From: Pseudomonadota bacterium
GTDB lineage: Bacteria; Pseudomonadota; Gammaproteobacteria; Burkholderiales; Burkholderiaceae_C
Length of the DNA stretch: 64,000 nucleotides
Reading direction: 5' to 3'
Assembly: GCA_018241265.1 (NCBI GenBank)
Contig: JAFEEF010000043.1
Location: 62,001 to 126,000 of the forward strand
The notes beneath the pieces are model-generated. The model saw nothing but the letters and a program-made list of their open reading frames with translations, had not been told where the DNA came from and made no database searches. The translations under genes were made by a program, and so were the position numbers. This document shows positions 16,132 to 26,086 of the stretch, in pieces (positions within the stretch are counted from its first letter, which is position 1; each line of letters starts with the position of its first letter).

Positions 16132-17385
16132 TCACGCATACATGTAGCCGCGGTTGAACGGGAACTGCGATTGTGCCCCGCGCATCGAGCCGTCGGCCAG
16201 ACGCCCGCTCGGCCGCGACACGAGGATCTGCGACAGCGACAGCCAGCCGTGCTCGAAGCTCATCGCGCTGCCGGCCAGATAGAGCCGGTAGGCGCGCACG
16301 ACCTTGTCGCTCGTGACCTTGCGCGCCGCCGTGAGGCGGGCCTCCAGGCCGTCGCTCCAGGCCCAGAGCGTGCGTGCGTAGTGCGGGCGCAGGTTCTCGA
16401 GGTCGACCGCCTCGAGCTGCGCGTCGCTCAGCACGCGTATCGCCTCCGACACGTGCGGCAGTTCGCCGCCCGGGAAGATGTAGCGCTCGATGAACTCGCC
16501 GATGCCGGCGCCGAGCTGGTGGTTGCCGGTGCCGCCGGCGGTGATGCCGTGGTTCATCGCCAGGCCGCCGGGCTTCAGCAGGCGACGCAGCTTGGCGAAG
16601 TAGCCCGGCAGCTGCGCATGGCCGACGTGCTCGAACATGCCGATCGAGGCGATCTTGTCGTACGGCTTGTCCTCCGGCACCTCGCGGTAGTCGCGCAGCT
16701 CCATCGTGACGCGGCCTGCGAGGCCCAGCTCCTCGATGCGGCGGTTGACGTGCGCATGCTGGTTCCTGCTCAAGGTGATGCCGTGCGCCTGCACGTCGTA
16801 GTGCTGCGCGGCCCACAGCAGGAGGCCGCCCCAGCCGGCGCCGACGTCGAGGAAGCGCTCGCCCGCGCGCAGCATCAGCTTCCTGCAGATGTGGTCGAGC
16901 TTGGCTTCCTGCGCCTGCGCGAGCGACATCGCCGCATCGCGAAAGTAGGCGCACGAATAGACGCGTTGCGGGTCGAGCCACAGCGCGTAGAACTCGTCCG
17001 AGACGTCGTAGTGGAACTGGATCTGCGCCGCGTCGGTCTCGGCGCGATGGTGGGTGCGCGAACGTGCGGTGCGCCGGAGCCGGTCCCACCAGGCCACCGG
17101 CGCCGCGAGCGGGTCGGCCTGCGTCGGATCGCGATCCAGAATCTGCGCGGCCGCTTCCATCAGGTCGCGCATGTTGCCGTCGAAATCGAGCCGGCCTTCG
17201 ACATAGTCTTCGGCCAGCTTGCCGATCTGTCCGGTCGCGAGGTGCGCCAGCGGGGAAAGCTCGTGCAGCCTGATCGTCACCGGTGCGCTGCCGGCACCGA
17301 GCCGGCGCCCACCCGGCAACAACACCGCCAAAGGCATCTTCAGAGACTCGAGCCGGCGCTCGAGCAGACCGTCCATCGCCGTCAT
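16132..17385 (-). CDS. cfa: Cyclopropane-fatty-acyl-phospholipid synthase family methyltransferase
   Basis: 417-aa SAM-dependent enzyme that adds a methylene bridge to unsaturated acyl chains of membrane phospholipids. An N-terminal lipid-binding domain of about 110 residues precedes the catalytic domain: FHYDVSDEFYALWLDPQRVYSCAYF, SAM motif LDVGAGWGGLLLWAA, GITLSRNQH, and FEHVGHAQLPGYF with the bicarbonate-site glutamate. Start ATG 17385 was preferred because AGGAGG lies 10 nt upstream; a longer in-frame start at 17442 lacks this. It is first of a six-gene run. Confidence 0.93.
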   Translation of the reverse strand: MTAMDGLLERRLESLKMPLAVLLPGGRRLGAGSAPVTIRLHELSPLAHLATGQIGKLAEDYVEGRLDFDGNMRDLMEAAAQILDRDPTQADPLAAPVAWWDRLRRTARSRTHHRAETDAAQIQFHYDVSDEFYALWLDPQRVYSCAYFRDAAMSLAQAQEAKLDHICRKLMLRAGERFLDVGAGWGGLLLWAAQHYDVQAHGITLSRNQHAHVNRRIEELGLAGRVTMELRDYREVPEDKPYDKIASIGMFEHVGHAQLPGYFAKLRRLLKPGGLAMNHGITAGGTGNHQLGAGIGEFIERYIFPGGELPHVSEAIRVLSDAQLEAVDLENLRPHYARTLWAWSDGLEARLTAARKVTSDKVVRAYRLYLAGSAMSFEHGWLSLSQILVSRPSGRLADGSMRGAQSQFPFNRGYMYA

Positions 17386-17475
17386 CGCCAGGAAACCTCC
17401 TGCACGAGACTGTACAAAAAACCGCCGGAGCGCGTCGGACACCCCGCCGCGCGCGACCCGCCAGCAGGCTCTTGG

Positions 17476-19611
17476 TCAGTGCGCCACGCGGTGGCGCGGC
17501 GGTGCCGGCCGCGGCGCGGCGTGCGGCATGTTGCGGTGGCTGTCCAGGCGCGACTGCAAGGCGACGACGTCGAGCGCCGGCGCGAACAGGAAGCCCTGGA
17601 ACAGATCGCAGCCGGCCTGCTCGAGGAAGGCGCGCTGCGCCGCGGTCTCGACGCCTTCGGCGACGATCTCCAGGTTCAGCGCCCGGCCCATCTGCACGAT
17701 CGCGCGGACGATGCCGGCGTCGCTCGCATCGTCGGGCAGGCCGCTGACGAGGCTGCGGTCGATCTTCAGGCAGGCGATCGGGAAGCGCTTCAGGTAGCTC
17801 AGGCTCGAGTAGCCGGTGCCGAAGTCGTCGATCGACAGCCGGACGCCGAGCTCGGCCAAGAGGTTGAGCCGCGCGAGCGCCTCGGCCGCATCCTGGATCA
17901 GGATCGATTCGGTGAGCTCGAGCTCGAGCAACTCGGGGGTCAGGCCGGCGTCGCGCACGGCGTCGCCGACGTGCTCGACGAAGCCGGGCTGCTGGAACTG
18001 CAGCGCCGACACGTTGACCGACACCGCGAGCGGTTGGCCGGCGCGCTCCCAGGCCGCAGCCTGGCGTACCGCGGTCGAGAGCACCCAGTCGCCGAGCGCG
18101 ACGATGAAGCCGCTCTCCTCCGCCACCGGGATGAACTCGCCGGGCGAAATCTCGCCGCGCTCCGGGTCGCGCCAGCGCAGCAGCGCCTCGACGCCGACGA
18201 CGCGGCCGCCGGCGAGCTCGACCTTGGGCTGGTAGTTGAGCCGGAAGCGTCCCTGCGCGAGCGCCTGGCGCATCGCGTGGTCGAGCTGCATGCGCGAGCG
18301 CAGGGTCGGACCGGAGCGCTCGGGTCCGGGCTGATGGAAACGGATGCCGGCACGGCCGGCCGACTTCGCGGCATGCATCGCGGTGTCGGCGTGCTGCATC
18401 ACCTCGTCGGATGACGAGCCGTCGGCCGGGAACAGCGCGATGCCGATACTCGAGGTCACCGTGAAGGTCATGCCGGCCTGCGCGAACGGCCGCTGCAATT
18501 CTTCGCTGACACGCCGCGCGACCGCTTCGGCGCTCGTCGCATCGGCCTTGTCGAGCAGCAGCACGAACTCGTCGCCGCCGAGGCGCGCCACCGTGTCCAT
18601 CTGGCGCAGGCACGCCTGGATGCGCTCGGCGACATCGAGCAGCACCCGGTCGCCGAAGGCATGACCGAGCGTGTCGTTGACGTGCTTGAAGTGGTCGAGG
18701 TTGAGGAACAGCAGCGCGAACGTCGACGCGTCGCGCTGCGCCGCATGGATGGCCGCGTCCAGGCGCATGCCGAGCTGGCGCCGGTTCGGCAGGCCGGTCA
18801 GCGCGTCGGTGTGCGACAGCGTCTCGATGCGCTCGTTGGCCTCGAGCTTCTCGGTCATGTCGCGGAACGAGTAGACGCGGCCGATCGGCCGCCCGCGGAT
18901 GCAGTGCGGCAGGGTCACGCGCTCGACGACCTTGCCGCCGTGCAGCCGGATCACGTCGCTCGCCTGCAGCATCGTCGCCTCGTCGATCGCCGACAGGCGC
19001 CGCATGTAGGTATTGGGATCGATGACGCTGCGCCGCATCCAGTCGAACACCGCGTCGTCGTCGCGGCGCACCAGCAGGTCTTCCGGCACGCCCCAGATCG
19101 CCGCGAAGCGCTGGTTGAAGTTGCGGATGCGGCCGGCGAGGTCGGTCACGAGGATGCCGTCGGCGGTCGACTCGAGCGTCGCCTGCAGCTCGGCGGTCGA
19201 GGCCTCGAGGTCGCGCTCGATGCGCACCTGCTCGCTGCGGTCGACCAGCGCGACGACGTAGACCATGCGCTCGCCTGCGCGCACGCGCGTGACGCGGCGC
19301 GTCACCGGCAGGGTCTGGCCGCCGGACAGACGCCGCACCAGCGTGTCGGATTCGATGTCCTCGGCGATGCCTTCGGCGGCCTCGGCCCAGTAGAACGCAT
19401 CCTCGGGCGACGCCGACAGCTCGAGCGCCGGCCGGCCGATCAGCTCGCGCACCGGCATGCCGAACAGCAGCGCCGCGGCGACGTTGGCGGCGACGACACG
19501 CAACGCTTCCGCATCGACCAGCCAGACCGGACTCGGCAGCGCGTCGATCAGCGCCGCCCAGCCGCCCAGCGCGGCTGCATCGAGCAGCGCGTGGTCGGGT
19601 TCCCGTCTCAT
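17476..19611 (-). CDS. PAS-PAS-GGDEF-EAL cyclic-di-GMP signalling protein
   Basis: 711-aa protein. PAS 1 is at about 15-110 and PAS 2 at about 130-260. The GGDEF domain follows (DALTGLPNRR...VARLGGDEFV), and then EAL (GVEALLRWRD, VSVNVSALQF, DDFGTGYSSL, EIVAEGVET). The EAL catalytic residues look complete, so phosphodiesterase activity is likely. In the GGDEF domain the signature is intact, but the usual metal-binding Asp of the D-x-D-x-F-K block is Asn (LFLNLDHFK), which may weaken diguanylate cyclase activity. Start ATG 19611 overlaps the TGA of the upstream HD-GYP gene, so the two are translated together. Confidence 0.93.
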   Translation of the reverse strand: MRREPDHALLDAAALGGWAALIDALPSPVWLVDAEALRVVAANVAAALLFGMPVRELIGRPALELSASPEDAFYWAEAAEGIAEDIESDTLVRRLSGGQTLPVTRRVTRVRAGERMVYVVALVDRSEQVRIERDLEASTAELQATLESTADGILVTDLAGRIRNFNQRFAAIWGVPEDLLVRRDDDAVFDWMRRSVIDPNTYMRRLSAIDEATMLQASDVIRLHGGKVVERVTLPHCIRGRPIGRVYSFRDMTEKLEANERIETLSHTDALTGLPNRRQLGMRLDAAIHAAQRDASTFALLFLNLDHFKHVNDTLGHAFGDRVLLDVAERIQACLRQMDTVARLGGDEFVLLLDKADATSAEAVARRVSEELQRPFAQAGMTFTVTSSIGIALFPADGSSSDEVMQHADTAMHAAKSAGRAGIRFHQPGPERSGPTLRSRMQLDHAMRQALAQGRFRLNYQPKVELAGGRVVGVEALLRWRDPERGEISPGEFIPVAEESGFIVALGDWVLSTAVRQAAAWERAGQPLAVSVNVSALQFQQPGFVEHVGDAVRDAGLTPELLELELTESILIQDAAEALARLNLLAELGVRLSIDDFGTGYSSLSYLKRFPIACLKIDRSLVSGLPDDASDAGIVRAIVQMGRALNLEIVAEGVETAAQRAFLEQAGCDLFQGFLFAPALDVVALQSRLDSHRNMPHAAPRPAPPRHRVAH

Positions 19612-20915
19612 GCCGCCAACGGGGTCGACGTCGCGCGCGCCGGTTCGAAGAAATAGGCCACGCGGGTGCGCGGCGCGAGGTAGTCGAGCGACTGCCGCGG
19701 GAGTTGCTGCGGCTTGACGCTGCGGCGGATGCCGAGGCCGGAGACGTTCTCCAGGTCGACCACCAGCGCTTCCTCGGCAGGCACCTTCGCGTCGTGCACC
19801 AGCACGCGCGGCTTCAGCGGACGGGTCGAGTTGACCGCCATCACCATCGCATAGCGGTCGTCGGTGAGCTGCACCGTCGAGCCGGGCGGATAGACGCCCA
19901 TCATCTTGATGAAGGCGCCGAGGATCGCGGTGTCGAACTTGGTCTTGCCCTGCGCGAACAGCAGCGACAGCGACTCGTGCGGCGTCAATGCCCGGCTGGG
20001 CACGTGCGGATTGCACAGGTTGTCGTAGCGGTTCACCAGCGCGACGATGCGCGCCGCCGCCGTCATGCGGTCGGTGTTGAGCTTCAGCGGAAAGCCGCTG
20101 CCGTCGGCATGCTCGTGGTGCTGCGCGATCACCAGCGTCGCGCCGGGGGAAAGGCCCATCTTGCGGGCATGCGTGATGCCGTGCGCGACGTGCTCCTCGT
20201 AGAACCGGCTCTCGGCGACCGTGAAATGTTCCTCGCGATAGCGCACCCGATCGGGCAGCTCCATCTTGCCGATGTCGTGCAGCAGCGCGCCGACGCCGAG
20301 GTCGAGCATCTCCTGCTCGGGCAGATGGAACACGCGCCCCATCAGCAGCGAGATGATCGTGACGTTGAGCGCATGCACCGACGCCTTGTCGCCGGCGCCG
20401 TCGGTGAGCAGCCGGATGCAGACTTCGTCCTCGGCGAGCATCTTGTCGACGAGTGCGCGCGACAGCGTCTCGACCTGCTGGCGCGCATCGCGCGGCGCGA
20501 GCGCGACGAGCTCGGTGATCTGCTTGCAGTCGTGTGCGGCCTCGCTGAACTGGCGCTCGACGAGCTGCAGCGCGGCGCGCTGCTCGGCGAGCTTCCTGCG
20601 GTGCTCGGCCCGCGCCTGCACCTCGGGCGACACCTCGGCGACCGGCGCGGCGATCGGCTCGTCGATGAAATCGGCGACCTGCGACGGCATCGCGTCGAAG
20701 CCTTCCATGTCGTCCAGCGTCAGGTCGCTCTGGTGCGGGCTCCAGCGCACGCGCCTCAGGCCGAGCGACTGGATCGTGGCGATCTGGTCGGCATTGGCGA
20801 CCTTGAAGCTGCTGAGCGGAAACGGATGCGACATCCAGCCCAGGTCGAGATGCACGAACATCCCGATCCGGATGGCATGGACGTCGATCGTGTCCGGCGA
20901 GTTGACTGCGTTCAT
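19608..20915 (-). CDS. HD-GYP domain cyclic-di-GMP phosphodiesterase with DUF3391 N-terminus
   Basis: 435-aa protein. The N-terminal DUF3391-like domain (IRIGMFVHLDLGWMSHPFPLSSF) is followed by a helical linker (RAEHRRKLAEQRAALQLVERQF) and an HD-GYP domain. The metal and catalytic motifs are LLHDIGKMELP, HVAHGITHARKM and QHHEHADGSGFP (the GYP equivalent), then ARIVALVNRYDNLCNP. It is expected to hydrolyse c-di-GMP to GMP. ATG 20915 was taken; a TTG at 20936 would add seven residues. It overlaps the following PAS-GGDEF-EAL gene, giving a two-gene second-messenger module. Confidence 0.93.
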   Translation of the reverse strand: MNAVNSPDTIDVHAIRIGMFVHLDLGWMSHPFPLSSFKVANADQIATIQSLGLRRVRWSPHQSDLTLDDMEGFDAMPSQVADFIDEPIAAPVAEVSPEVQARAEHRRKLAEQRAALQLVERQFSEAAHDCKQITELVALAPRDARQQVETLSRALVDKMLAEDEVCIRLLTDGAGDKASVHALNVTIISLLMGRVFHLPEQEMLDLGVGALLHDIGKMELPDRVRYREEHFTVAESRFYEEHVAHGITHARKMGLSPGATLVIAQHHEHADGSGFPLKLNTDRMTAAARIVALVNRYDNLCNPHVPSRALTPHESLSLLFAQGKTKFDTAILGAFIKMMGVYPPGSTVQLTDDRYAMVMAVNSTRPLKPRVLVHDAKVPAEEALVVDLENVSGLGIRRSVKPQQLPRQSLDYLAPRTRVAYFFEPARATSTPLAA

Positions 20916-21021
20916 TCCCTTGGCGGCGCGGGGCAAGGAGCTCCCGCGGCTTGCAGACCTTATCGGCGCAGCGGTTAGCGACTTGAATGGCCGCCCGACC
21001 GGCGGTTCCTCGGTCGGCGCG

Positions 21022-21462
21022 TCATCTTTTCACGCGCGTCGACAGCACGATCGCCGACGTGGTGCGCTCGACGCCGTCGAGGCCGCCGATGCGGTCGATC
21101 AGTCCGTCGAGCTCGGCGATCGACGGCGCCGCGACGATCGCGATCATGTCGAACGGGCCGCTGACCGAGTGCAGCTCGCGCAGCTCCGGCCACTTGCGCA
21201 ACGTCGCCTCGATCGCCGCGCTGCGCTTGGGTGCCAGCGTGATCAGCACGTGTGCGCGCACCAGGCTGGCCTCGGCCTCGTCGGCCACGCTGACGGTGTA
21301 GCCGCTGATCACGCGCTGCCGCTGCAGCCGCTCCATGCGGCTCTGCACCGTCGTGCGCGACAGGCCGAGCTTGCGCGCCAGCTCGACGGTCGGCGCGCGC
21401 GCGTTCTCGCGCAGCAGCGCGAGCAGCGCCTGGTCGGTGGCATCCAGCGGGGCAGTCGGCAT
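21022..21462 (-). CDS. Lrp/AsnC family transcriptional regulator
   Basis: 146-aa regulator. The winged helix is LDATDQALLALLRENARAPTVELARKLGLSRTTVQSRMERL, and the RAM ligand/oligomerisation domain follows (VRAHVLITLAPKRSAAIEATLRKWPEL...VSGPFDMIAIV). It is transcribed away from a saccharopine dehydrogenase-like gene, with 128 bp between the starts, and probably controls it in response to an amino acid such as lysine. A perfect dyad lies 16 bp upstream of its ATG. The start MPTAPLDATDQ was chosen because the family begins at this point. Confidence 0.92.
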   Translation of the reverse strand: MPTAPLDATDQALLALLRENARAPTVELARKLGLSRTTVQSRMERLQRQRVISGYTVSVADEAEASLVRAHVLITLAPKRSAAIEATLRKWPELRELHSVSGPFDMIAIVAAPSIAELDGLIDRIGGLDGVERTTSAIVLSTRVKR

Positions 21463-21477
21463 GCTGCTCAATCGATG

Positions 21478-21492
21478 TCGGCAATCTGCCGA
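21478..21492. promoter_or_regulatory. Perfect dyad in the lrp/saccharopine dehydrogenase divergent promoter
   Basis: TCGGCA-ATC-TGCCGA is a perfect 6-bp inverted repeat with a 3-bp centre. It lies 16 bp from the Lrp-family start and about 100 bp from the divergent gene. It is well placed for autoregulation. The 15-bp length suits an Lrp-type site, though the GC-rich arms do not look like the E. coli Lrp consensus. Confidence 0.45.
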
Positions 21493-21590
21493 AATATAGC
21501 CTGCAATCCGTCCGACTGGCCGATGCGTTCTGCACGGCCCGCCGGGACAATCCGCGTCGTTTCGTTTATCGCGGCTCAGGAGCACACACC

Positions 21591-22712
21591 ATGCTGAAGG
21601 ACATCCTCATCGTCGGCGGCGGCAAGATCGGATCGGTGGTCGCCGACCTGCTGGCCGACACGCCCGAGCACGACGGCTACCGCGTCACGATCGCCGACCG
21701 CTCCGAAGCGCTGCTCGCCGAGATCGCGAGCGACGTGCGCAAGTCGGCGCGCATCGCGACGCTGGCGCTCGACGCCACCGATCCGGCGGCCCTGCACGCC
21801 GCATTGCGCGGCCGCTATGCGGTGATGAGCGCCGCACCCTACTTCCTGACCGTGAAGATCGCACAGGCGGCGCGCGAAGCCGGCGTGCACTACCTCGACC
21901 TGACCGAGGACGTCGCGAGCACGCGCGCGATCCGCGAGATCGCGCAAGGCGCCGAAACCGCCTTCATCCCGCAGTGCGGCCTGGCGCCCGGCTTCATTTC
22001 GATCGCCGCGGCCGATCTGGCGCGCCGCTTCGACAGCCTGGATTCGGTGCGCATGCGCGTCGGCGCGCTGCCGGCCTATCCGAGCAACGCGCTGAACTAC
22101 AACCTGACCTGGAGCACCGAAGGCGTCATCAACGAGTACTGCGAGCCGTGCGAGGCGATCGTCGACGGCCACGTGCGCGAAGTGCCGGCGCTCGAGGAGC
22201 GCGAGGAGTTCTCGCTCGACGGCGTGCTCTACGAGGCGTTCAACACGTCGGGCGGCCTCGGCACCCTGTGCGAGACGCTCGCAGGCAAGGTGCGCACGCT
22301 CAACTACCGGACGATCCGCTATCCCGGCCACGCCGCGATCATGAAGGCGCTGCTGCACGACCTGCGCCTGAAGGACCGCCGCGACGTGCTGAAGGACATC
22401 CTCGAGCAGTCGCTGCCGACGACGATGCAGGACGTCGTGATCGTCTTCGTGACGGTCGCCGGCCGGCGCGACGGGCGGCTGCAACAGGACACCTACGCGC
22501 GCAAGATCTACAGCCACGTGCTGTCGGGCAAGATGCGCAGCGCGATCCAGATCACGACCGCGTCCAGCCTGTGCGCGATGCTGGACCTGCTCGCCCACGA
22601 CCGCCTGCCCGAGCGCGGCTTCGTGCGCCAGGAAGACCTGCCGCTGTCGGTCTTCCTCGGGAACCGCTTCGGGCGGGTCTACGCGATGGAAGAGCTGGCG
22701 CACGCCGCCTGA
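21591..22712 (+). CDS. Saccharopine dehydrogenase family NAD(P)-dependent protein
   Basis: 373-aa oxidoreductase with an N-terminal Rossmann motif (ILIVGGGKIGSVVADLL), a DATDPAALHAALRGRYAVMSAAPYFLT segment, HYLDLTEDV, and the C-terminal catalytic region with PGHAAIMKALLHDL. Family members act on saccharopine or other amino-acid imine/opine-type intermediates, typically in lysine metabolism. The divergent Lrp regulator supports an amino-acid role. CAGGAG lies 9 nt before the ATG. The exact substrate is unknown. Confidence 0.87.
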   Translation: MLKDILIVGGGKIGSVVADLLADTPEHDGYRVTIADRSEALLAEIASDVRKSARIATLALDATDPAALHAALRGRYAVMSAAPYFLTVKIAQAAREAGVHYLDLTEDVASTRAIREIAQGAETAFIPQCGLAPGFISIAAADLARRFDSLDSVRMRVGALPAYPSNALNYNLTWSTEGVINEYCEPCEAIVDGHVREVPALEEREEFSLDGVLYEAFNTSGGLGTLCETLAGKVRTLNYRTIRYPGHAAIMKALLHDLRLKDRRDVLKDILEQSLPTTMQDVVIVFVTVAGRRDGRLQQDTYARKIYSHVLSGKMRSAIQITTASSLCAMLDLLAHDRLPERGFVRQEDLPLSVFLGNRFGRVYAMEELAHAA

Positions 22713-22808
22713 GTCGCCGGCGCGCATTCGAGGGGGCTGCGCGGGCTGGTCCGGAGGATGCGGGACTTACACTCCCGGCTCCCTCCAGCGAACCGAAGGA
22801 AGCCGAAG

Positions 22809-23363
22809 ATGTCGTCGAAGCGGACCCTCGCCACCGCGCTGATCGCGGGTCTCGCGGCCCTGCTGGCCGCCTGCGCGACACCGCCGCAGCCGCTGATCCT
22901 CGCGCAGCCGACGGACCCGGCGCGCCTCGCCGGCGACTGGTACGTGATCGCGAGCATCCCGTCCACCTGGGAAGCCGGCGGCTACGACGCGAAGGAGAGC
23001 TTCGCGCCGCGGAGCGACGGCAAGGTCGATACGGTCTACAGCTTCCATGCCGACGCCGGCGACGGCCCGCTGCGCAGCTACCACACCGTGCTGACGCCGG
23101 TCGGCCAGGGCGGCGTCGTCTGGCGCCAGCACTACGCATGGCCGTTCGACCGGCTCGTGCCGATCGATCGCGACTTCCGCATCGCCTACCTGTCGCCGGA
23201 TGCCGGCCAGGCGGTGATCGCGCGCGAAGACCGCGACTACCTGCTGATCCTGGCGCGCAGCCCGAAGCTGGCGGATGCCGACTACGGCCAGTTGTTGAAC
23301 TTCACGACGCGCATCGGCTACGACGCGAGCCAGATCAAGCGCGTGCCGCAGTCGGCTCCATAG
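22809..23363 (+). CDS. Lipocalin family outer-membrane lipoprotein (Blc-like)
   Basis: 184-aa lipoprotein. The signal peptide ends in a lipobox (LLAACA), then the lipocalin motif LAGDWYVIASIPS (GxW) opens the barrel, with YDAKESFAPRSDGKVDTVYSF and IAYLSPDAGQAVIAREDRDYLLILARSP following. Bacterial lipocalins of the Blc type are anchored to the outer membrane and bind fatty acids or lysophospholipids. The ATG follows AGGAAGCCGAAG. A GC hairpin follows the stop, so it is probably a single-gene transcript. Confidence 0.9.
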   Translation: MSSKRTLATALIAGLAALLAACATPPQPLILAQPTDPARLAGDWYVIASIPSTWEAGGYDAKESFAPRSDGKVDTVYSFHADAGDGPLRSYHTVLTPVGQGGVVWRQHYAWPFDRLVPIDRDFRIAYLSPDAGQAVIAREDRDYLLILARSPKLADADYGQLLNFTTRIGYDASQIKRVPQSAP

Positions 23364-23373
23364 CCGCGCCGTA

Positions 23374-23402
23374 GCCGCCCAATAGCCACGCCACCGGGCG
23401 GC
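23374..23402 (+). terminator. GC hairpin after the lipocalin gene
   Basis: GCCGCCC (23374-23380) pairs perfectly with GGGCGGC (23396-23402) across a 15-nt loop, 10 bp after the lipocalin stop and 67 bp before the CoA-transferase gene. No T-run follows, so it may only slow polymerase or protect the 3' end. Confidence 0.4.
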
Positions 23403-23468
23403 CTGACGGAACGGGCGATTGCCCCAGTCCGTACACTTCCGTGTCTCCTCCGGACCAGCAGGCTCGCC

Positions 23469-24173
23469 ATGATCGACAAGCTCCAGCCCAGCGTCGAAGC
23501 GGCGCTCGCCGGCATTGCCGATGGCGCCACCGTGATGATCGGCGGCTTCGGCGGCGCCGGTCAGCCCAACGAGCTGATCGACGGCCTGATCGCGCAAGGC
23601 GCGCGCGACCTCGTGATCGTCAACAACAACGCCGGCAACGGCGAGACCGGCCTCGCGGCCTTGCTGAAGGCCGGCCGCGTCCGCAAGATCGTCTGCTCGT
23701 TCCCGCGCCAGGCCGACTCGCAAGTGTTCGACGGCCTCTACCGCAGCGGCCGGATCGAGCTCGAGCTCGTGCCGCAGGGCAACCTCGCCGAACGCATCCG
23801 CGCTGCCGGCGCCGGCATCGGCGGCTTCTACACCCCGACCGGCTACGGCACCGAGCTCGCCAAGGGCAAGGAGACGCGCGAGATCGACGGCCGCATGTAC
23901 GTGCTCGAGGCGCCTATCCATGCCGACGTCGCGCTGATCAAGGCCGAGCGCGGCGACCGCTGGGGCAACCTCGTCTACCGCAAGACCGCGCGCAACTTCG
24001 GGCCGGTGATGGCGATGGCGGCGAAGCTGACGATCGCGTCGGTGCACGAGGTCGTGCCGCTCGGCGCGCTCGATCCGGAGGTCATCGTGACGCCCGGCAT
24101 CTTCGTGCAGCGCGTCGTGCGCGTGCCGCGCAGCGCGACCGGCCCGGCCGGCTTGAAGCAGGCCGCGGCCTGA
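23469..24173 (+). CDS. pcaI: 3-oxoadipate (3-oxoacid) CoA-transferase subunit A
   Basis: 234-aa alpha subunit of a class I CoA-transferase. The glycine-rich motif VMIGGFGGAGQPNELID is near residues 21-37, followed by the NNNAGNGETGLAALL block and FPRQADSQVFDGLYRSG. It moves CoA from succinyl-CoA to 3-oxoadipate in the beta-ketoadipate pathway, together with subunit B 28 bp downstream. The assignment to 3-oxoadipate rather than acetoacetate rests on the PcaF-like thiolase next in the operon. Confidence 0.9.
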   Translation: MIDKLQPSVEAALAGIADGATVMIGGFGGAGQPNELIDGLIAQGARDLVIVNNNAGNGETGLAALLKAGRVRKIVCSFPRQADSQVFDGLYRSGRIELELVPQGNLAERIRAAGAGIGGFYTPTGYGTELAKGKETREIDGRMYVLEAPIHADVALIKAERGDRWGNLVYRKTARNFGPVMAMAAKLTIASVHEVVPLGALDPEVIVTPGIFVQRVVRVPRSATGPAGLKQAAA

Positions 24174-24201
24174 AGCGCTACCTGAAGGAGGAAGGGCGAC
24201 C

Positions 24202-24837
24202 ATGCAGAAGCTCAACCGCGACCAGATGGCGGCGCGCGTCGCGCTCGACATCCCCGAAGGCTCCTACGTCAACCTCGGCATCGGCCTGCCGACGCTCATC
24301 GCCAACTACCTGCCGACCGACCGCGAGGTCTTCCTGCATAGCGAGAACGGCATCCTCGGCATGGGCCCGGCGCCGGCCGCGGGCGACGAGGACTACGACC
24401 TCATCAATGCCGGCAAGCAGCCGGTGACGATGCTGCCCGGCGGCGCCTACTTCCACCATGCCGACAGCTTCGCGATGATGCGCGGCGGCCACCTCGACAT
24501 CTGCGTGCTCGGCGCGTTCCAGGTGTCGGCGAGCGGCGATCTCGCGAACTGGTCGACCGGCGGCGCCGATGCGATCCCGGCGGTCGGCGGCGCGATGGAC
24601 CTCGCGATCGGCGCCAAGAAGACCTACGTGATGATGGAGCACCTGACCAAGCAGGGGCAGAGCAAGATCGTCGCGCAGTGCAGCTATCCGCTCACCGGCA
24701 TCGCCTGCGTGAGCCGCATCTACACCGACCTCGCGGTGATCGACGTGACGCCGCGCGGGCTGAAGGTCGTCGAGATCTTCAACGGCCTGCCGTTCGACGA
24801 ACTCGTACGGCTGACCGGCGTGCCGCTGATCGATTGA
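24202..24837 (+). CDS. pcaJ: 3-oxoadipate (3-oxoacid) CoA-transferase subunit B
   Basis: 211-aa beta subunit carrying the catalytic glutamate in HSENGILGMGPAP. IPEGSYVNLGIGLPTLIANYLP opens the protein and GGAMDLAIGAKKTYVMMEH follows. It works with the A subunit just upstream. A strong AAGGAGGAAGG ribosome site precedes the ATG. A PcaF-like thiolase gene follows after 17 bp. Confidence 0.92.
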   Translation: MQKLNRDQMAARVALDIPEGSYVNLGIGLPTLIANYLPTDREVFLHSENGILGMGPAPAAGDEDYDLINAGKQPVTMLPGGAYFHHADSFAMMRGGHLDICVLGAFQVSASGDLANWSTGGADAIPAVGGAMDLAIGAKKTYVMMEHLTKQGQSKIVAQCSYPLTGIACVSRIYTDLAVIDVTPRGLKVVEIFNGLPFDELVRLTGVPLID

Positions 24838-24854
24838 TTTCCGGAGAGAACCGC

Positions 24855-26060
<1,206 letters not shown>

Positions 26061-26086
26061 CCCGGAGCTCCGGCTAGGAGCGCGGC

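Noticed and set aside
17405-17475. Possible tRNA or small RNA between the CFA synthase and GGDEF-EAL genes.
   Set aside because: No cloverleaf, TTCGAAT-type arm or terminator was visible in the short gap.
15613-18613. Very long open frames (over 900 codons) on both strands across the PEBP-DUF1840-CFA-GGDEF region.
   Set aside because: They cross several well-supported genes in other frames, have Arg/Ala/Pro-rich compositions with no domain, and are expected in DNA of this GC content.
26062-26073. Terminator at the palindrome CCGGAGCTCCGG after the thiolase gene.
   Set aside because: No loop and no T-run; it could be a chance palindrome overlapping the ribosome-site region of the next gene.
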